Of a stretch of 64,000 bases of DNA, positions 11,186-20,472 are shown one piece after another. Location: assembly GCF_005434975.1 (NCBI RefSeq), contig NZ_SKCJ01000002.1, forward strand, positions 1,054,001-1,118,000. Direction: 5' to 3'. Within the stretch, counting starts at the first letter, position 1; each line of letters opens with the position of its first letter. The notes beneath the pieces were generated by a model, which had not been told where the DNA came from, ran no database searches, and saw only the letters and a list, made by a program, of their open reading frames with translations. Origin of the DNA: Parerythrobacter lutipelagi. GTDB lineage: Bacteria; Pseudomonadota; Alphaproteobacteria; Sphingomonadales; Sphingomonadaceae. Position numbers and translations under genes: made by a program.

Positions 11186-11461
11186 TTATTCCGCCGGGGC
11201 GGTTTCCGCAGTCATTTCGGACACAGCGCCCTGGATCGCCTCGTTGGTGCATTTCGACGCGCTGTCGCTCAGCACCTGTTCGGCTTCCTCGATGCTCGCA
11301 TCGTCCGGAATTTCGTTGGTGATGCAGGTGCAGAACGCTTCCTTGTCGACCATGTCGGGCAGCATCGCGGACTGCTCTGCACACTGCTCGACCGCCTGTT
11401 CCTTGGCCGATGCACAGGCTGCCAACGATCCGGCAGCGGCGAGAATAAATACCATACGCAT
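11186..11461 (-). CDS. Small secreted lipoprotein with four conserved-looking Cys
   Basis: A 91-residue precursor. Residues 1-18 are a lipoprotein signal (MRMVFILAAAGSLAAC) with lipobox LAAC, so it is probably lipid-anchored in the envelope. The mature part is acidic, with Cys in VEQCAEQ, FCTCITNE and SKCTNEA, suggesting one or two disulfides. The ATG at 11461 is chosen for the signal peptide and the GAGGGAG upstream; an open frame extends 16 codons further. No family name is recognised. It lies between carB and the carB relic; whether it belongs natively to the car locus is unclear. Confidence 0.75.
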   Translation of the reverse strand: MRMVFILAAAGSLAACASAKEQAVEQCAEQSAMLPDMVDKEAFCTCITNEIPDDASIEEAEQVLSDSASKCTNEAIQGAVSEMTAETAPAE

Positions 11462-11545
11462 GTGAATACTCCCTCTGTATTTCGAGGGAACGGGTAGCGC
11501 GATGCGCAAGCCCGGCGCGATGCCATAGGTTTGGGGTATGGGCGG

Positions 11546-11665
11546 TTAGCACTGCATGGCCTTTATCGCCTGCGTACCGGAATAATCGAACCGGCAGGCC
11601 TGACCGATAATGAACGGACCAGCGCCAATGACGAGGATGTAGGAGATGTCAGTGCGTTTGGGCAT
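11546..11665 (-). pseudogene. Truncated, diverged copy of the carB 5' end
   Basis: Bases 11559-11667 repeat 10975-11083 (codons 1-36 of carB plus two upstream bases) with 11 mismatches, about 90% identity, at an offset of 584 bp in the same orientation. The copy reads [17 protein letters not shown] and then diverges after IKAM, with a stop at 11546-11548 (39 codons). Three amino-acid changes (Ser to Tyr, Ile to Phe, and the invariant Glu of QACEFDYSG to Arg) hit positions conserved in CarB, so the copy is not under selection as CarB. It also supplies the last five codons and the stop of the neighbouring protease-like gene. Confidence 0.85.
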
Positions 11666-12161
11666 TTTGGAATACGAGCCCTCTGTCAGCGTAAAAGCTT
11701 CGGCTTTTGATCTTGTCGTCGTTTACTTTTCGACACTTGCCGACGGCTGAGTCATCGATTCTAAACCCCCGTTTGCTTGGAGAATGTGCCAAAACCCAAT
11801 GCTTTGGTGACGCAAGCAAGCACAAGATGGCTTCATCGTCGTTGAGTTCGAGCAAAGTCTGATGAATGGATTGCGAAGGGAGATCCTTTAGCCTCACAGC
11901 CTGAACCGATGTCCCGAGATGCCTTGCAAGATCGGCAAAAACTGCCTCAAGTCTGGGCTCTTGGTAAAACGTGTGTATTCCTTGTCCCTTGGAGGCGGGC
12001 ATTGCTTCCAAGGTGCATACTGCGCGCGCAAAAAATTTGTTCGCCTCCTTCCGAGACCTTTGTTCAGTACGCCGTAGGAAAAAGTGAACAATAGAATATA
12101 CACCGCATAGACCATCCAGTTGCCCTTGGCGCCAAACCTTGAAATCCTTGCCGAGGATCAC
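11649..12161 (-). CDS. Putative papain/C39-like cysteine peptidase, captured downstream of carA
   Basis: A 170-residue protein. The start is a GTG at 12161 whose last two bases begin carA's TGA (GTGA overlap), so it is translationally coupled to carA. A papain-fold signature is visible: Gln14 and Cys19 in [18 protein letters not shown], His121 in [10 protein letters not shown] and Asp136/137 in FRIDDS, in the order Q-C-H-D expected of such proteases. There is no signal peptide or membrane segment. Codons are much richer in A/T than in carA and carB, suggesting transfer. The last five residues (NAQTH) and the stop lie inside the carB relic, so the native C-terminus may be lost. Peptidase activity is inferred from motifs only; a deconjugating or defence role is possible. 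Confidence 0.65.
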   Translation of the reverse strand: MILGKDFKVWRQGQLDGLCGVYSIVHFFLRRTEQRSRKEANKFFARAVCTLEAMPASKGQGIHTFYQEPRLEAVFADLARHLGTSVQAVRLKDLPSQSIHQTLLELNDDEAILCLLASPKHWVLAHSPSKRGFRIDDSAVGKCRKVNDDKIKSRSFYADRGLVFQNAQTH

Positions 12162-13351
12162 CCCAACATCCCCACGAACTTCTCGAACAGGTAGAAACTG
12201 TCCTGCGGGCCGGGGCTTGCCTCGGGGTGGTACTGCACGCCGAACGCTTTCTTGCCGCTGATCGCGATGCCGCAATTGCTGCCGTCGAACAGGCTCACGT
12301 GAGTCTGCTCGACACCTTCGGGTAGCGTCTCGCCATCGACCGCGAAGCCGTGGTTCATGCTGGTGATTTCGACGAGGCCCGAAGTCTCGCCCCAGCCATC
12401 ACCCACGCGCTGGACCGGGTGGTTCGCCCCGCGGTGGCCCTGGTGCATCTTTACCGTTTTCGCGCCCGCTGCCAGCGCGAGCATTTGGTGGCCGAGGCAG
12501 ATGCCGAAGATCGGCATGTCGCGCTCGAGCAGCGCCTTGATCACCGGCACCGCATATTCGCCGGTCGCCGCCGGATCGCCCGGGCCGTTGGACAGGAATA
12601 CGCCCGCCGGTTCCAGCGCTAGGATATTCTCTAGGCTGGTCTTTGCCGGGACCACCGTGACCTTGGCCCCCGCTTTGACCAGATTGCGGAAGATGTTGTC
12701 TTTCGACCCGTAGTCGATCGCAACAACATGCGGCTTACCGGACCAGTCAGCGCGGCCATAACCGTGCCCCAGCCGCCAGAATCCGCCTCCCCAGTCTTCC
12801 TGTTTCTCCCGCGTTACATGCTGGGCGAGGTCCATCCCCTCCAGCCCGGCCCATTCCTTCGCGCGCTTGGCCAGTTCGGGAATGTCGAAATTGCCGCCGG
12901 GATCATGCGCGATCACCGCATTGGGCGCGCCAGCATTGCGGATCAGCCGGGTCAGCGCGCGGGTGTCGACGCCCGACAGGCCGATCTTGCCCTGCGCCGC
13001 CATCCAGTCGGAAAATTCCTGCGTGCTGCGAAAATTGCTCGCCGGAGTGATCGGCTCACGCACGATGCAGCCGACGGCGCCCCCGAACGGTCCGGCGACC
13101 GCGCTTTCGAGATCTTCCGGATTGGTCCCGACATTGCCGATATGCGGGAAGGTGAATGTGACGATCTGCGCCGCGTATGACGGGTCCGTCATCACTTCCT
13201 GATAGCCGGTCATCGCCGTGTTGAAGCACACTTCGCCGACTGCATTGCCAGCGGCGCCGAACCCCCGGCCCCAGATTACCGAACCATCGGCCAGAACGAG
13301 GACTCCCGTCGCGTCTTTGGGTTGCGCAGGGGTAGAGGCGGCAGAAGCCAT
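12158..13351 (-). CDS. carA: Carbamoyl-phosphate synthase small (glutaminase) subunit
   Basis: CarA hydrolyses glutamine and passes ammonia to CarB. The 397 residues are full length. The N-terminal CPSase small-chain domain carries FNTAMTGYQEVMTDPSYAAQ. The C-terminal class-I amidotransferase domain has the nucleophile in FGICLGHQMLALA and the catalytic His/Glu in VQYHPEASPGP. The C-terminus KFVGMLG is normal, so the gene downstream was joined without damaging it. Divergent to yqeY with about 144 bases between the starts, where the car promoter should lie. Confidence 0.98.
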   Translation of the reverse strand: MASAASTPAQPKDATGVLVLADGSVIWGRGFGAAGNAVGEVCFNTAMTGYQEVMTDPSYAAQIVTFTFPHIGNVGTNPEDLESAVAGPFGGAVGCIVREPITPASNFRSTQEFSDWMAAQGKIGLSGVDTRALTRLIRNAGAPNAVIAHDPGGNFDIPELAKRAKEWAGLEGMDLAQHVTREKQEDWGGGFWRLGHGYGRADWSGKPHVVAIDYGSKDNIFRNLVKAGAKVTVVPAKTSLENILALEPAGVFLSNGPGDPAATGEYAVPVIKALLERDMPIFGICLGHQMLALAAGAKTVKMHQGHRGANHPVQRVGDGWGETSGLVEITSMNHGFAVDGETLPEGVEQTHVSLFDGSNCGIAISGKKAFGVQYHPEASPGPQDSFYLFEKFVGMLG

Positions 13352-13495
13352 AAGGGGCGCTCCGAGTCAGGGTTTTCCGGCGATGTCGCTAAGTCCCGAC
13401 CGCTAGGCTTGCCCTGCCCTGCCGTCAACCTATCTCGGGCGGGAAACTTGGGCTAAGCGGCCCGCATACGAAACCATCCACAGGAAAGTCTCCCC

Positions 13496-13948
13496 ATGCT
13501 GCGCGACGACATCAAAACCGCGACCATCACCGCCATGAAAGCCGGCGACAAGGACCGCACTGCTGCGCTTCGCCTGATCGGCGCAAAGATAAAGGACCGC
13601 GATATCGAACTGCGCACGTCCTCCAAACAGATCGAGGATGACGCGCTGGTGATCGAAGTTTTGCAAAAAATGAGCAAGCAGCGGCGCGAATCGATAACCA
13701 TGTATGTTGACGGTGGCCGGCAGGAACTGGCCGACAAGGAGCAGGCCGAGCTGTCGGTCATCGAGGAATTCCTGCCCAAGCAGATGGGTGAGCCGGAAAC
13801 GAAGGCGGCAATCGAAGCGATCAAGCAAGAATTGGGGGCCACATCGGTTAAGGATATGGGCCGCGTGATGGGGGAACTAAAGGCTCGCCACGGCGCTGAA
13901 CTCGATATGAGCAAAGCCAGCGCGCTGGTGAAGGAGAGCCTTGCATGA
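13496..13948 (+). CDS. GatB/YqeY domain protein
   Basis: A 150-residue cytoplasmic helical protein of the YqeY family, which resembles the tail domain of GatB and is thought to act on tRNA. Landmarks are the N-terminal AMKAGDKDRTAALRLIGAKIKDRDIE, EEFLPKQMGE near residue 100 and the C-terminal KDMGRVMGELKARHG. It lies upstream of dnaG-rpoD, as in many alphaproteobacteria, and overlaps the next gene by ATGA. Confidence 0.93.
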   Translation: MLRDDIKTATITAMKAGDKDRTAALRLIGAKIKDRDIELRTSSKQIEDDALVIEVLQKMSKQRRESITMYVDGGRQELADKEQAELSVIEEFLPKQMGEPETKAAIEAIKQELGATSVKDMGRVMGELKARHGAELDMSKASALVKESLA

Positions 13949-14730
13949 ATACCCCTACCCCCCGTTCGAATACCATCCGTTCGATCCTGCCCGTCTCCCT
14001 ATTGGCGCTGGGCCTCGCGCTTGGTGCCTGCGCCGAAGATGTCGATCGGACTGCGGAGCCGGACGATACCGAGCTTGAAGTCGCGACCACCGATGGCGAA
14101 GCGGAAGCGCTGGCGCTGAAGATCGATGCGGCGGAATTCGGATCGCTGGAGCTGGGGGCGAAGATCGTCGGTCCGCAGGGGCCGGAGGTCAAATCCAGTC
14201 TCAAGACCGCTGAAGGCAACTTTGCCGACATCACGTCCTATGTCGCCTGCCCCAAAGGGATGGACAAATGCGATCCCAAGACCGCGCCCAAGGGCACGAT
14301 CTACACCTATGTCCACACGGTCTACCCGGGCGAAGACAACGATGCGTCGACCGGTGCCGGCCGGGGCAATGATTCGTCCGACATCGAAATTGCCGAAGCG
14401 TTCAAGATGCTCCAGCCCGCGTTCGGTTTCAACGGCGTTGCCGGTTATTCGGAACTGGAAGTCGAAGCCGCGCTGGACAAGGCGGCGCGCGTGGTGATCA
14501 CGTGCCACGATGGCAGTCTGGTATGGACGGTGAATGCCACCGGAGAGGACAACACCTGGGAGCAGGCCGAGCCGATCACCTTCTTCTGGCAATCGACCCT
14601 GCCGCCCGCCGGACCGTCGGACGTTTACGCCATCGTCGCAAACTATACCGAGGCAACCGGCATGGGTCCGTTCCCCGCAGCGACCGCCGGTGCGGAAGCC
14701 GGCTGCAAGGCACCCTCCACAGCCCGCTGA
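13945..14730 (+). CDS. Hypothetical secreted lipoprotein
   Basis: A 261-residue precursor with a long n-region and a lipoprotein signal ending LGLALGACAED (Cys near residue 29). The mature part is acidic. It contains YVACPKGMDKCDPKTAP, two further Cys (ITCHDGSL and GCKAPS) and aromatic-rich strands (PITFFWQSTLPP). Cys pairs suggest disulfides and envelope location. I do not recognise the family. It is translationally coupled to yqeY (ATGA) and sits 44 bases before dnaG; co-transcription with the replication/sigma genes is likely but functional linkage is unknown. Confidence 0.75.
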   Translation: MNTPTPRSNTIRSILPVSLLALGLALGACAEDVDRTAEPDDTELEVATTDGEAEALALKIDAAEFGSLELGAKIVGPQGPEVKSSLKTAEGNFADITSYVACPKGMDKCDPKTAPKGTIYTYVHTVYPGEDNDASTGAGRGNDSSDIEIAEAFKMLQPAFGFNGVAGYSELEVEAALDKAARVVITCHDGSLVWTVNATGEDNTWEQAEPITFFWQSTLPPAGPSDVYAIVANYTEATGMGPFPAATAGAEAGCKAPSTAR

Positions 14731-14774
14731 TCGCGGCTCTTGAATATGGGGCCATCCGCTCGCATTGAGATGCG

Positions 14775-16667
14775 ATGGCCCTGACCCCGCAATGGCTGGA
14801 CGAGCTTCGCTCGCGCGTGACGCTTTCGAGCGTCATCATGCGTACGACCAAGCTGCAGAAGGCGGGCCACGAGTGGAAAGCCTGTTGTCCGTTCCACGAC
14901 GAGAAGTCGCCCAGCTTCACGGTCAGCGATCAGAAGGGGTTCTATCACTGCTTTGGCTGCGGTGCCCATGGCGATGTCATCCGCTGGATGATCGACCAGC
15001 GCGGGCTCCAGTTCATGGATGCGGTCAAGGAACTGGCGGCCGAAGCCGGAATGGAAGTCCCCGCGCCCGACCCGCGCGCAGCCCGGCGGGCCGAACAGCG
15101 TGCCGGACTGCATGATGTGATGCAGGGCGCGCAGGATTGGTTCGTGCGCAATCTGCAATCCAATAGCGGCGCGGGCGCGCGGGACTATCTCAAGTCACGC
15201 GGTTTCAACCAGCACACCATAGAACGGTTTGGCTTCGGCTACGCCCCGGCAGAGCGGCAGGCGATGAAGGCCGCGCTGCCTGAATTCGAAGAGCCGTTGC
15301 TGATCGAAGGCGGTCTGCGCATCGCGGTCGACGACAAGGAACCATACGACCGGTTCCGTTCCCGCCTGATGTTGCCGATCCACGATGTCCGGGGCCGCGT
15401 GATCGCATTCGGCGGGCGGATACTGGAAGCGAACACCAAGGCGCCGAAATACCTCAATTCGCCCGACACGCCGTTGTTCGACAAGGGGCGCACGCTTTAC
15501 AATCTGCACCGCGCCGGACCGGCATCGCGGCAGAGCGGGCGGATGATCGTGGTCGAAGGCTATATGGACGTGATCGCCCTTGCCGCTGCCGGGATCGAAG
15601 ATGCTGTCGCCCCGCTCGGGACAGCGCTGACGGAAAACCAGATTGAGCTGCTGTGGCGCATGGTCGAGGCGCCGATCGTGTGTTTCGACGGCGATGCGGC
15701 AGGACAACGTGCTGCCATGCGCGCGGCCACCCGCGCTCTGCCGCTCCTCCGACCATCGCACACCCTGCGCATTGTCCGCTTGCCATCGGGGCTCGACCCG
15801 GACGATCTGCTCAATCAGAAAGGGCGTGGGGCAATGGATGCGCTGCTGGAGAGCCCGCAGAGCCTGCTTGATACCTTGTGGTTTCACGAGCGCGATGCGC
15901 AGCCGCTCGACAGCCCGGAATCGAAAGCCGGTCTCAAGGCGAGGCTGCTGGATCATGTCGAGGCCATCGCGCATCCTGACATCAAGGCGCTCTACAAACG
16001 CGAACTGTTGGAACGGTTCTCCAACTTCGCTTTTCCACCGCGCCAAGCCCATCGCAGTGGCCAAGGCAAACGACCGTGGCAGAGCGGCAAACCCGTCAAC
16101 CCGCTGCTCTCGCCCGATTCAAAGCGCCGATTGCGCAATGCCAGCGGGCCGGCGGCCAAGGTCGGTCTGTCTGCAGCCGTGATCACCGGTTTGGCACGCC
16201 ATCCCGGCCAGATCATGCGTCATGCTGACGTTCTGGCGCGCTACGCTGCCAGTGACCGGAATCTCGCACCGGCGATAGATTTCCTCATAGAATCGGCTGA
16301 AACGCTTGAACCTTCCGACAATTTGCCCATATGCCTACCAGAAGGCCTCGTTGCGCCGCCGGATGAAACCCGTTTCTCCTTCCTTCGTGAAGGTATCGAT
16401 CCGAAAGCTGCCTGTGACGATCTGGCCGAAGCCGTGTCCCTGCTGGTCGAAAGGCCCGCGCTCGAAGCCGCCTTGCTGGCGGCGACCGCGCGGTTCGAGA
16501 CCGACCCTGAAGGCGCTTTTGCCGAGCAACAGCGATTGCTCAAGCGGAAGCTGGATTTCGAGCGGCGACTCGGGCAAATGGTGAGCGAAAGGGCGGCTGC
16601 GGCAGCCCACAGTGATTCAGATCGTCAGACCGCGGAAAACGGCGAAGACGGCACAGAAACGGATTGA
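14775..16667 (+). CDS. dnaG: DNA primase
   Basis: DnaG makes the RNA primers for chromosome replication at the fork. The 630 residues comprise the CHC2 zinc domain (Cys38, His41, Cys59, Cys62), the catalytic core with a Toprim domain (IVVEGYMDVIALAAAGI; CFDGDAAGQRAA with the metal-binding DGD) and a C-terminal helicase-binding region from about residue 430. The core is followed by rpoD 10 bases downstream, the remnant of the macromolecular-synthesis operon. Confidence 0.97.
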   Translation: MALTPQWLDELRSRVTLSSVIMRTTKLQKAGHEWKACCPFHDEKSPSFTVSDQKGFYHCFGCGAHGDVIRWMIDQRGLQFMDAVKELAAEAGMEVPAPDPRAARRAEQRAGLHDVMQGAQDWFVRNLQSNSGAGARDYLKSRGFNQHTIERFGFGYAPAERQAMKAALPEFEEPLLIEGGLRIAVDDKEPYDRFRSRLMLPIHDVRGRVIAFGGRILEANTKAPKYLNSPDTPLFDKGRTLYNLHRAGPASRQSGRMIVVEGYMDVIALAAAGIEDAVAPLGTALTENQIELLWRMVEAPIVCFDGDAAGQRAAMRAATRALPLLRPSHTLRIVRLPSGLDPDDLLNQKGRGAMDALLESPQSLLDTLWFHERDAQPLDSPESKAGLKARLLDHVEAIAHPDIKALYKRELLERFSNFAFPPRQAHRSGQGKRPWQSGKPVNPLLSPDSKRRLRNASGPAAKVGLSAAVITGLARHPGQIMRHADVLARYAASDRNLAPAIDFLIESAETLEPSDNLPICLPEGLVAPPDETRFSFLREGIDPKAACDDLAEAVSLLVERPALEAALLAATARFETDPEGAFAEQQRLLKRKLDFERRLGQMVSERAAAAAHSDSDRQTAENGEDGTETD

Positions 16668-16676
16668 ACGGCACAT

Positions 16677-18698
16677 ATGGCCTCGAAAACCAAAGCTGCG
16701 GACCAGGAAGATGCTCCGCTGATCGATCTCAACGAAGCGTCGATCAAGAAACTGATCACCAAGGCAAAGAAGAAGGGCTACATCACGGTTGATGAGCTCA
16801 ACGAGGCCTTGCCGCAGGACCAGATGAGCACTGACCAGATCGAAGACGTCATGTCTGCGATCAGCGAGATGGGCGTCAACATCGTCGATAACGATGAAGA
16901 AGCCGAAGCGGAAAAAGAGCAGGCCAACGAGGTCGAGGAAATCGCGCCGGGCGCCAGCAAGGATCCTGCCGCTGCGAAAAAACCTGTCACCGCCACCCGA
17001 AAACTGGCCGCCGGTGAACGCACCGATGACCCTGTGCGGATGTACCTGCGCGAAATGGGCGCCGTGGAACTGCTCAGCCGCGAAGGCGAAATCGCCATCG
17101 CCAAGCGGATCGAAGCCGGCCGCGACATGATGATCATGGGCCTGTGCCAGAGCCCGATCACGTTCCACGCGATCATCCACTGGTCCGAAGCCCTCAACAA
17201 CGAAGAAATGCAGCTGCGCGAGATCCTCGATCTTGACGCCATGCTGTCGAAAGAACCTCCGGTCGACAAGATGGAGGAAGAAAACGAAGATGACGACGGC
17301 GAGATCTCGGAGGAAACCGCAGGTCCGACGATCCGCGACGACGATGATGATGTCGAAGACGATGATTCCGAAGACGAGGACGGCGAAGAGGGTACGTCGA
17401 AGAAGGACGATGATGACGAGGACGAGGACAACACCATGTCCCTCGCCCAGATGGAAGCCGCACTGAAGCCCGAAGCGATCGAGCGGTTCGAGCGGATCAC
17501 CAAGCTGTTCAAGAAATTCGAGAAACTGCAGGCCGAGCGGGTCGATGTTCTTGCCGCAGGGGACGAGTTCCCCAAGGCGAAAGAGAACAAGTACGAGAAG
17601 CTTGGCGAAGAGCTGACCACTGAAGTGGAAAGCATGCAGTTCCACGCGACCAAGATCGAATTCCTGGTCGACAACCTTTATGCTTTCAATCGCCGCCTGA
17701 CTGCACTGGGCGGCCAGATGCTGCGCCTTGCCGAACGGCACAAGGTCAAGCGGATCGATTTCCTGAAGGTCTACATCGGCAACGAGCTGGATGAAAACTG
17801 GCTCAAGGATAACGCCAAGAAAGACAAGAAGTGGGCCGCCTTCGCCAAGAACGAAGCGGATGCGATTGAGCGCATTCGCGCGGAAATCGCGGACATTGCC
17901 AGCCAGTCCGGCATGTCGCTGCCTGAATTCCGCCGCATCGTTAACATGGTGCAGAAGGGCGAACGCGAGGCGCGCATCGCCAAGAAGGAAATGGTCGAGG
18001 CGAACCTGCGCCTGGTGATTTCCATCGCCAAGAAATACACCAACCGCGGGCTGCAGTTCCTTGACCTTATTCAGGAAGGCAACATCGGCTTGATGAAGGC
18101 GGTCGACAAGTTCGAATACCGCCGCGGTTACAAATTCAGCACTTATGCCACGTGGTGGATCCGGCAGGCCATCACCCGCTCGATCGCCGATCAGGCGCGC
18201 ACGATCCGCATCCCGGTCCACATGATCGAGACGATCAACAAGCTGGTCCGCACAAGCCGCCAGTTCCTCCACGAACAGGGCCGCGAGCCGACGCCGGAGG
18301 AAATGGCAGAACGCCTGTCCATGCCGCTGGAGAAGGTTCGCAAGGTGATGAAAATCGCCAAGGAGCCGATCTCCCTCGAAACGCCGATCGGCGACGAGGA
18401 AGACAGCCATCTGGGCGACTTTATCGAAGACAAGAACGCCATCATCCCGGTCGACGCTGCGATCCAGGCGAACCTCAAGGAAACCGTCACCCGCGTGCTG
18501 GCGTCACTCACGCCGCGTGAAGAGCGCGTACTGCGCATGCGCTTCGGCATTGGCATGAACACCGACCACACACTGGAAGAAGTCGGCCAGCAGTTCTCGG
18601 TCACCCGCGAGCGTATCCGCCAGATCGAAGCCAAGGCGCTACGCAAGCTCAAGCACCCGAGCCGCAGCCGCAAGATGCGCTCGTTCCTGGATCAGTGA
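16677..18698 (+). CDS. rpoD: RNA polymerase primary sigma factor (sigma-70)
   Basis: The 673-residue housekeeping sigma factor. Region 1.1 (about 10-75), region 1.2 ([20 protein letters not shown]), and a long non-conserved acidic insert (about 200-260, runs of Asp/Glu) are followed by region 2 ([37 protein letters not shown]), region 3 and region 4 ([35 protein letters not shown]). All DNA- and core-binding elements are intact. The acidic insert has a biased composition but keeps frame and is usual for the family. Confidence 0.98.
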   Translation: MASKTKAADQEDAPLIDLNEASIKKLITKAKKKGYITVDELNEALPQDQMSTDQIEDVMSAISEMGVNIVDNDEEAEAEKEQANEVEEIAPGASKDPAAAKKPVTATRKLAAGERTDDPVRMYLREMGAVELLSREGEIAIAKRIEAGRDMMIMGLCQSPITFHAIIHWSEALNNEEMQLREILDLDAMLSKEPPVDKMEEENEDDDGEISEETAGPTIRDDDDDVEDDDSEDEDGEEGTSKKDDDDEDEDNTMSLAQMEAALKPEAIERFERITKLFKKFEKLQAERVDVLAAGDEFPKAKENKYEKLGEELTTEVESMQFHATKIEFLVDNLYAFNRRLTALGGQMLRLAERHKVKRIDFLKVYIGNELDENWLKDNAKKDKKWAAFAKNEADAIERIRAEIADIASQSGMSLPEFRRIVNMVQKGEREARIAKKEMVEANLRLVISIAKKYTNRGLQFLDLIQEGNIGLMKAVDKFEYRRGYKFSTYATWWIRQAITRSIADQARTIRIPVHMIETINKLVRTSRQFLHEQGREPTPEEMAERLSMPLEKVRKVMKIAKEPISLETPIGDEEDSHLGDFIEDKNAIIPVDAAIQANLKETVTRVLASLTPREERVLRMRFGIGMNTDHTLEEVGQQFSVTRERIRQIEAKALRKLKHPSRSRKMRSFLDQ

Positions 18699-18745
18699 TC
18701 CGCTAATCCGTTGTCAGCCCGCCGATCTGCTGCTCTACTAGTTGC

Positions 18746-20305
18746 ATGAGCGGCCCGGATGTCTTTCTGTCTTACAATCGGAAGGACATCGATGTTGCGC
18801 GCCCGATTGCCGAAGCGCTGGAGACCGAAGGGCTTAGTGTCTGGTGGGACCAGGCCTTGCGTTCGGGCGATGCCTATGACGAGGTTACCGAGCAAGCACT
18901 GAGGAGTGCGCGCGCCGTAGTGGTTCTGTGGTCCAAGCGGTCGGTTGCGTCGCGCTGGGTCCGCACTGAAGCGACGATTGCCGACCGTAACAAGACTCTC
19001 GTGCCGGCAATGATCGAGCCGTGCGAGCGGCCGATCATGTTCGAACTCACGCAATCCGCAGAGCTTTGTGATTGGAGCGGTGATACCGGTGATCCGGCGT
19101 GGCGGGCCTTTGTTGCAGACGTAAAGGCAATGGTCGGGGCCAGGCGGAGCGGCGTAACCCCCGACGTTCTGACGACGCGCAGGACGAAACCCGATGCGAT
19201 CGTCAGGGAAAGTCATGCCATCGAAGATCGCCCCTCCCTCGCAATTCTGCCGTTTCGCAATCGATCACGGATTGAAGATGACGAGATATTTGCCGACGGG
19301 ATGGTTGAGGACATCGTCGCAGCATTGGCACAAGGCGCAAACGTCAAGGTGCTGGCAAGTATGGCGACCGCGCATCTGAAAGACGCTGCGGCGACGGACA
19401 TCGCCAAGATCGGCCAACAGCTGAACGTACGCTACTTGCTTGAGGGAAATGTTCGGCGAGCGGGAACCGCCTTTCAGGTAACGACGCAATTGATCGAGGC
19501 TTCCAGCGGACATGTCGTCTGGTCGGGTCGCTTTGCTCGGTCGCTTTCGGAACTGGCCGATTTGCAGGAAGAGCTCACGCTGGAAGTCGCGGTAGCACTG
19601 GATGCCAAAGTCTCCACGATTGAAATGGAACAGGCGCTGCGCAAGCCCGGCAACCTGACCGCGTGGGAGGCTGTTTTGCGCAGCCAGGCGATGTTTCGCC
19701 ATATCGACAGCGAAACGCTCGAACGATCCGTTTTGGAGGCACGGCAGGCAGTTGAAATTGCGCCGGAATACGGGCTCGGCCACGCGACTTTAGCCAGTGC
19801 GCTGGCAGTTCATTACATGTTCGAAGTGCCGGACAATGAGGAGCTTGTCGACGAAATCCGTAGCGCCATCGATCGTGCCCTTGAATTCGATCACGGCTCT
19901 TCGAGGGTCCTGGGACAGGTGGCCCAAGCCTACTGTCTCTCGGGCTTCCCCGACGAAGGACTGATCCGTGCGCGTCAGGCGATCGAAAAGGCCCCTAACG
20001 ATGGCTATGCGCATTACATTCTTGCGATGGCGAGTAGCATGTTGAACCGCTATGAAGACGCGATAGAACATTGCGAGATTGCGGCCTCGTTCATGCCGGG
20101 CGTTTTCACCGTTTTCTATGTGAAGGCATGGCATGCAAATGCTCTGATCAGAAGCGGTCGTTGGGCTGAAGGCGAAGACGTCTATGACGAGTGCCTGACG
20201 ATTGGTCCGGACTTTGCGATAGGGCAATATCACAAGGCGATGTTCTGCTGGCGCGATGGTCGGCGTGAACAGGGGCGGGCGATCGTTAGAAAACTGCGGC
20301 AGTAA
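18746..20305 (+). CDS. TIR domain / TolB-like (FlgO) / TPR protein
   Basis: A 519-residue protein. Residues 4-130 are a TIR domain (DVFLSYNRKDIDVARPIAEAL; VWWDQAL; RWVRTEATIA, where Glu75 is at the NADase-type catalytic position). Residues 163-290 match the TolB/FlgO-like domain common in TPR/adenylate-cyclase-like proteins (SLAILPFRNRS; YLLEGNVRRAG; LIEASSGHVVWSGRF). The rest is tetratricopeptide-like. No signal or membrane segment. There is no good ribosome binding site before the ATG. TIR proteins in bacteria act as NAD-degrading effectors or in signalling; which applies here is unknown. The stop TAA is followed by an in-frame extension of 36 codons. Confidence 0.88.
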   Translation: MSGPDVFLSYNRKDIDVARPIAEALETEGLSVWWDQALRSGDAYDEVTEQALRSARAVVVLWSKRSVASRWVRTEATIADRNKTLVPAMIEPCERPIMFELTQSAELCDWSGDTGDPAWRAFVADVKAMVGARRSGVTPDVLTTRRTKPDAIVRESHAIEDRPSLAILPFRNRSRIEDDEIFADGMVEDIVAALAQGANVKVLASMATAHLKDAAATDIAKIGQQLNVRYLLEGNVRRAGTAFQVTTQLIEASSGHVVWSGRFARSLSELADLQEELTLEVAVALDAKVSTIEMEQALRKPGNLTAWEAVLRSQAMFRHIDSETLERSVLEARQAVEIAPEYGLGHATLASALAVHYMFEVPDNEELVDEIRSAIDRALEFDHGSSRVLGQVAQAYCLSGFPDEGLIRARQAIEKAPNDGYAHYILAMASSMLNRYEDAIEHCEIAASFMPGVFTVFYVKAWHANALIRSGRWAEGEDVYDECLTIGPDFAIGQYHKAMFCWRDGRREQGRAIVRKLRQ

Positions 20306-20416
20306 GGAACAAATTACGGCACGGTAAAGCGCGTTTTTACTCGAGCCTTCATCAACAGCCCGACGTACGTTGAATTGATGCATGCGGTCGAGGCGCTTTG
20401 GGAGGAAACTGCCTGA
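20306..20416 (+). pseudogene. In-frame continuation of the TIR gene past its stop
   Basis: Directly after TAA (20303-20305) the same frame stays open for 36 codons to TGA at 20414-20416. It encodes a protein-like stretch that includes VKRVFTRAFINSP and YVELMHAVEALWEETA. About 61% of its codons end in G or C, near the coding value of neighbours. It has no start of its own with a ribosome binding site. It is either the original C-terminus cut off by a recent nonsense change, or chance. Confidence 0.45.
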
Positions 20417-20472
20417 CGAAAATCCCTAATGTGGGGTGGAGGGAATCGTCCTGCTCGCCTATGGGGTCCGCC

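Noticed and set aside
11559-11667. A functional second carB start
   Set aside because: The frame stops after 39 codons and an invariant Glu is changed, so it is a relic.
16617-18410. A 597-codon open frame antisense to rpoD and the dnaG end
   Set aside because: A codon-bias shadow of rpoD; very hydrophobic low-complexity stretches come from the acidic insert read backwards.
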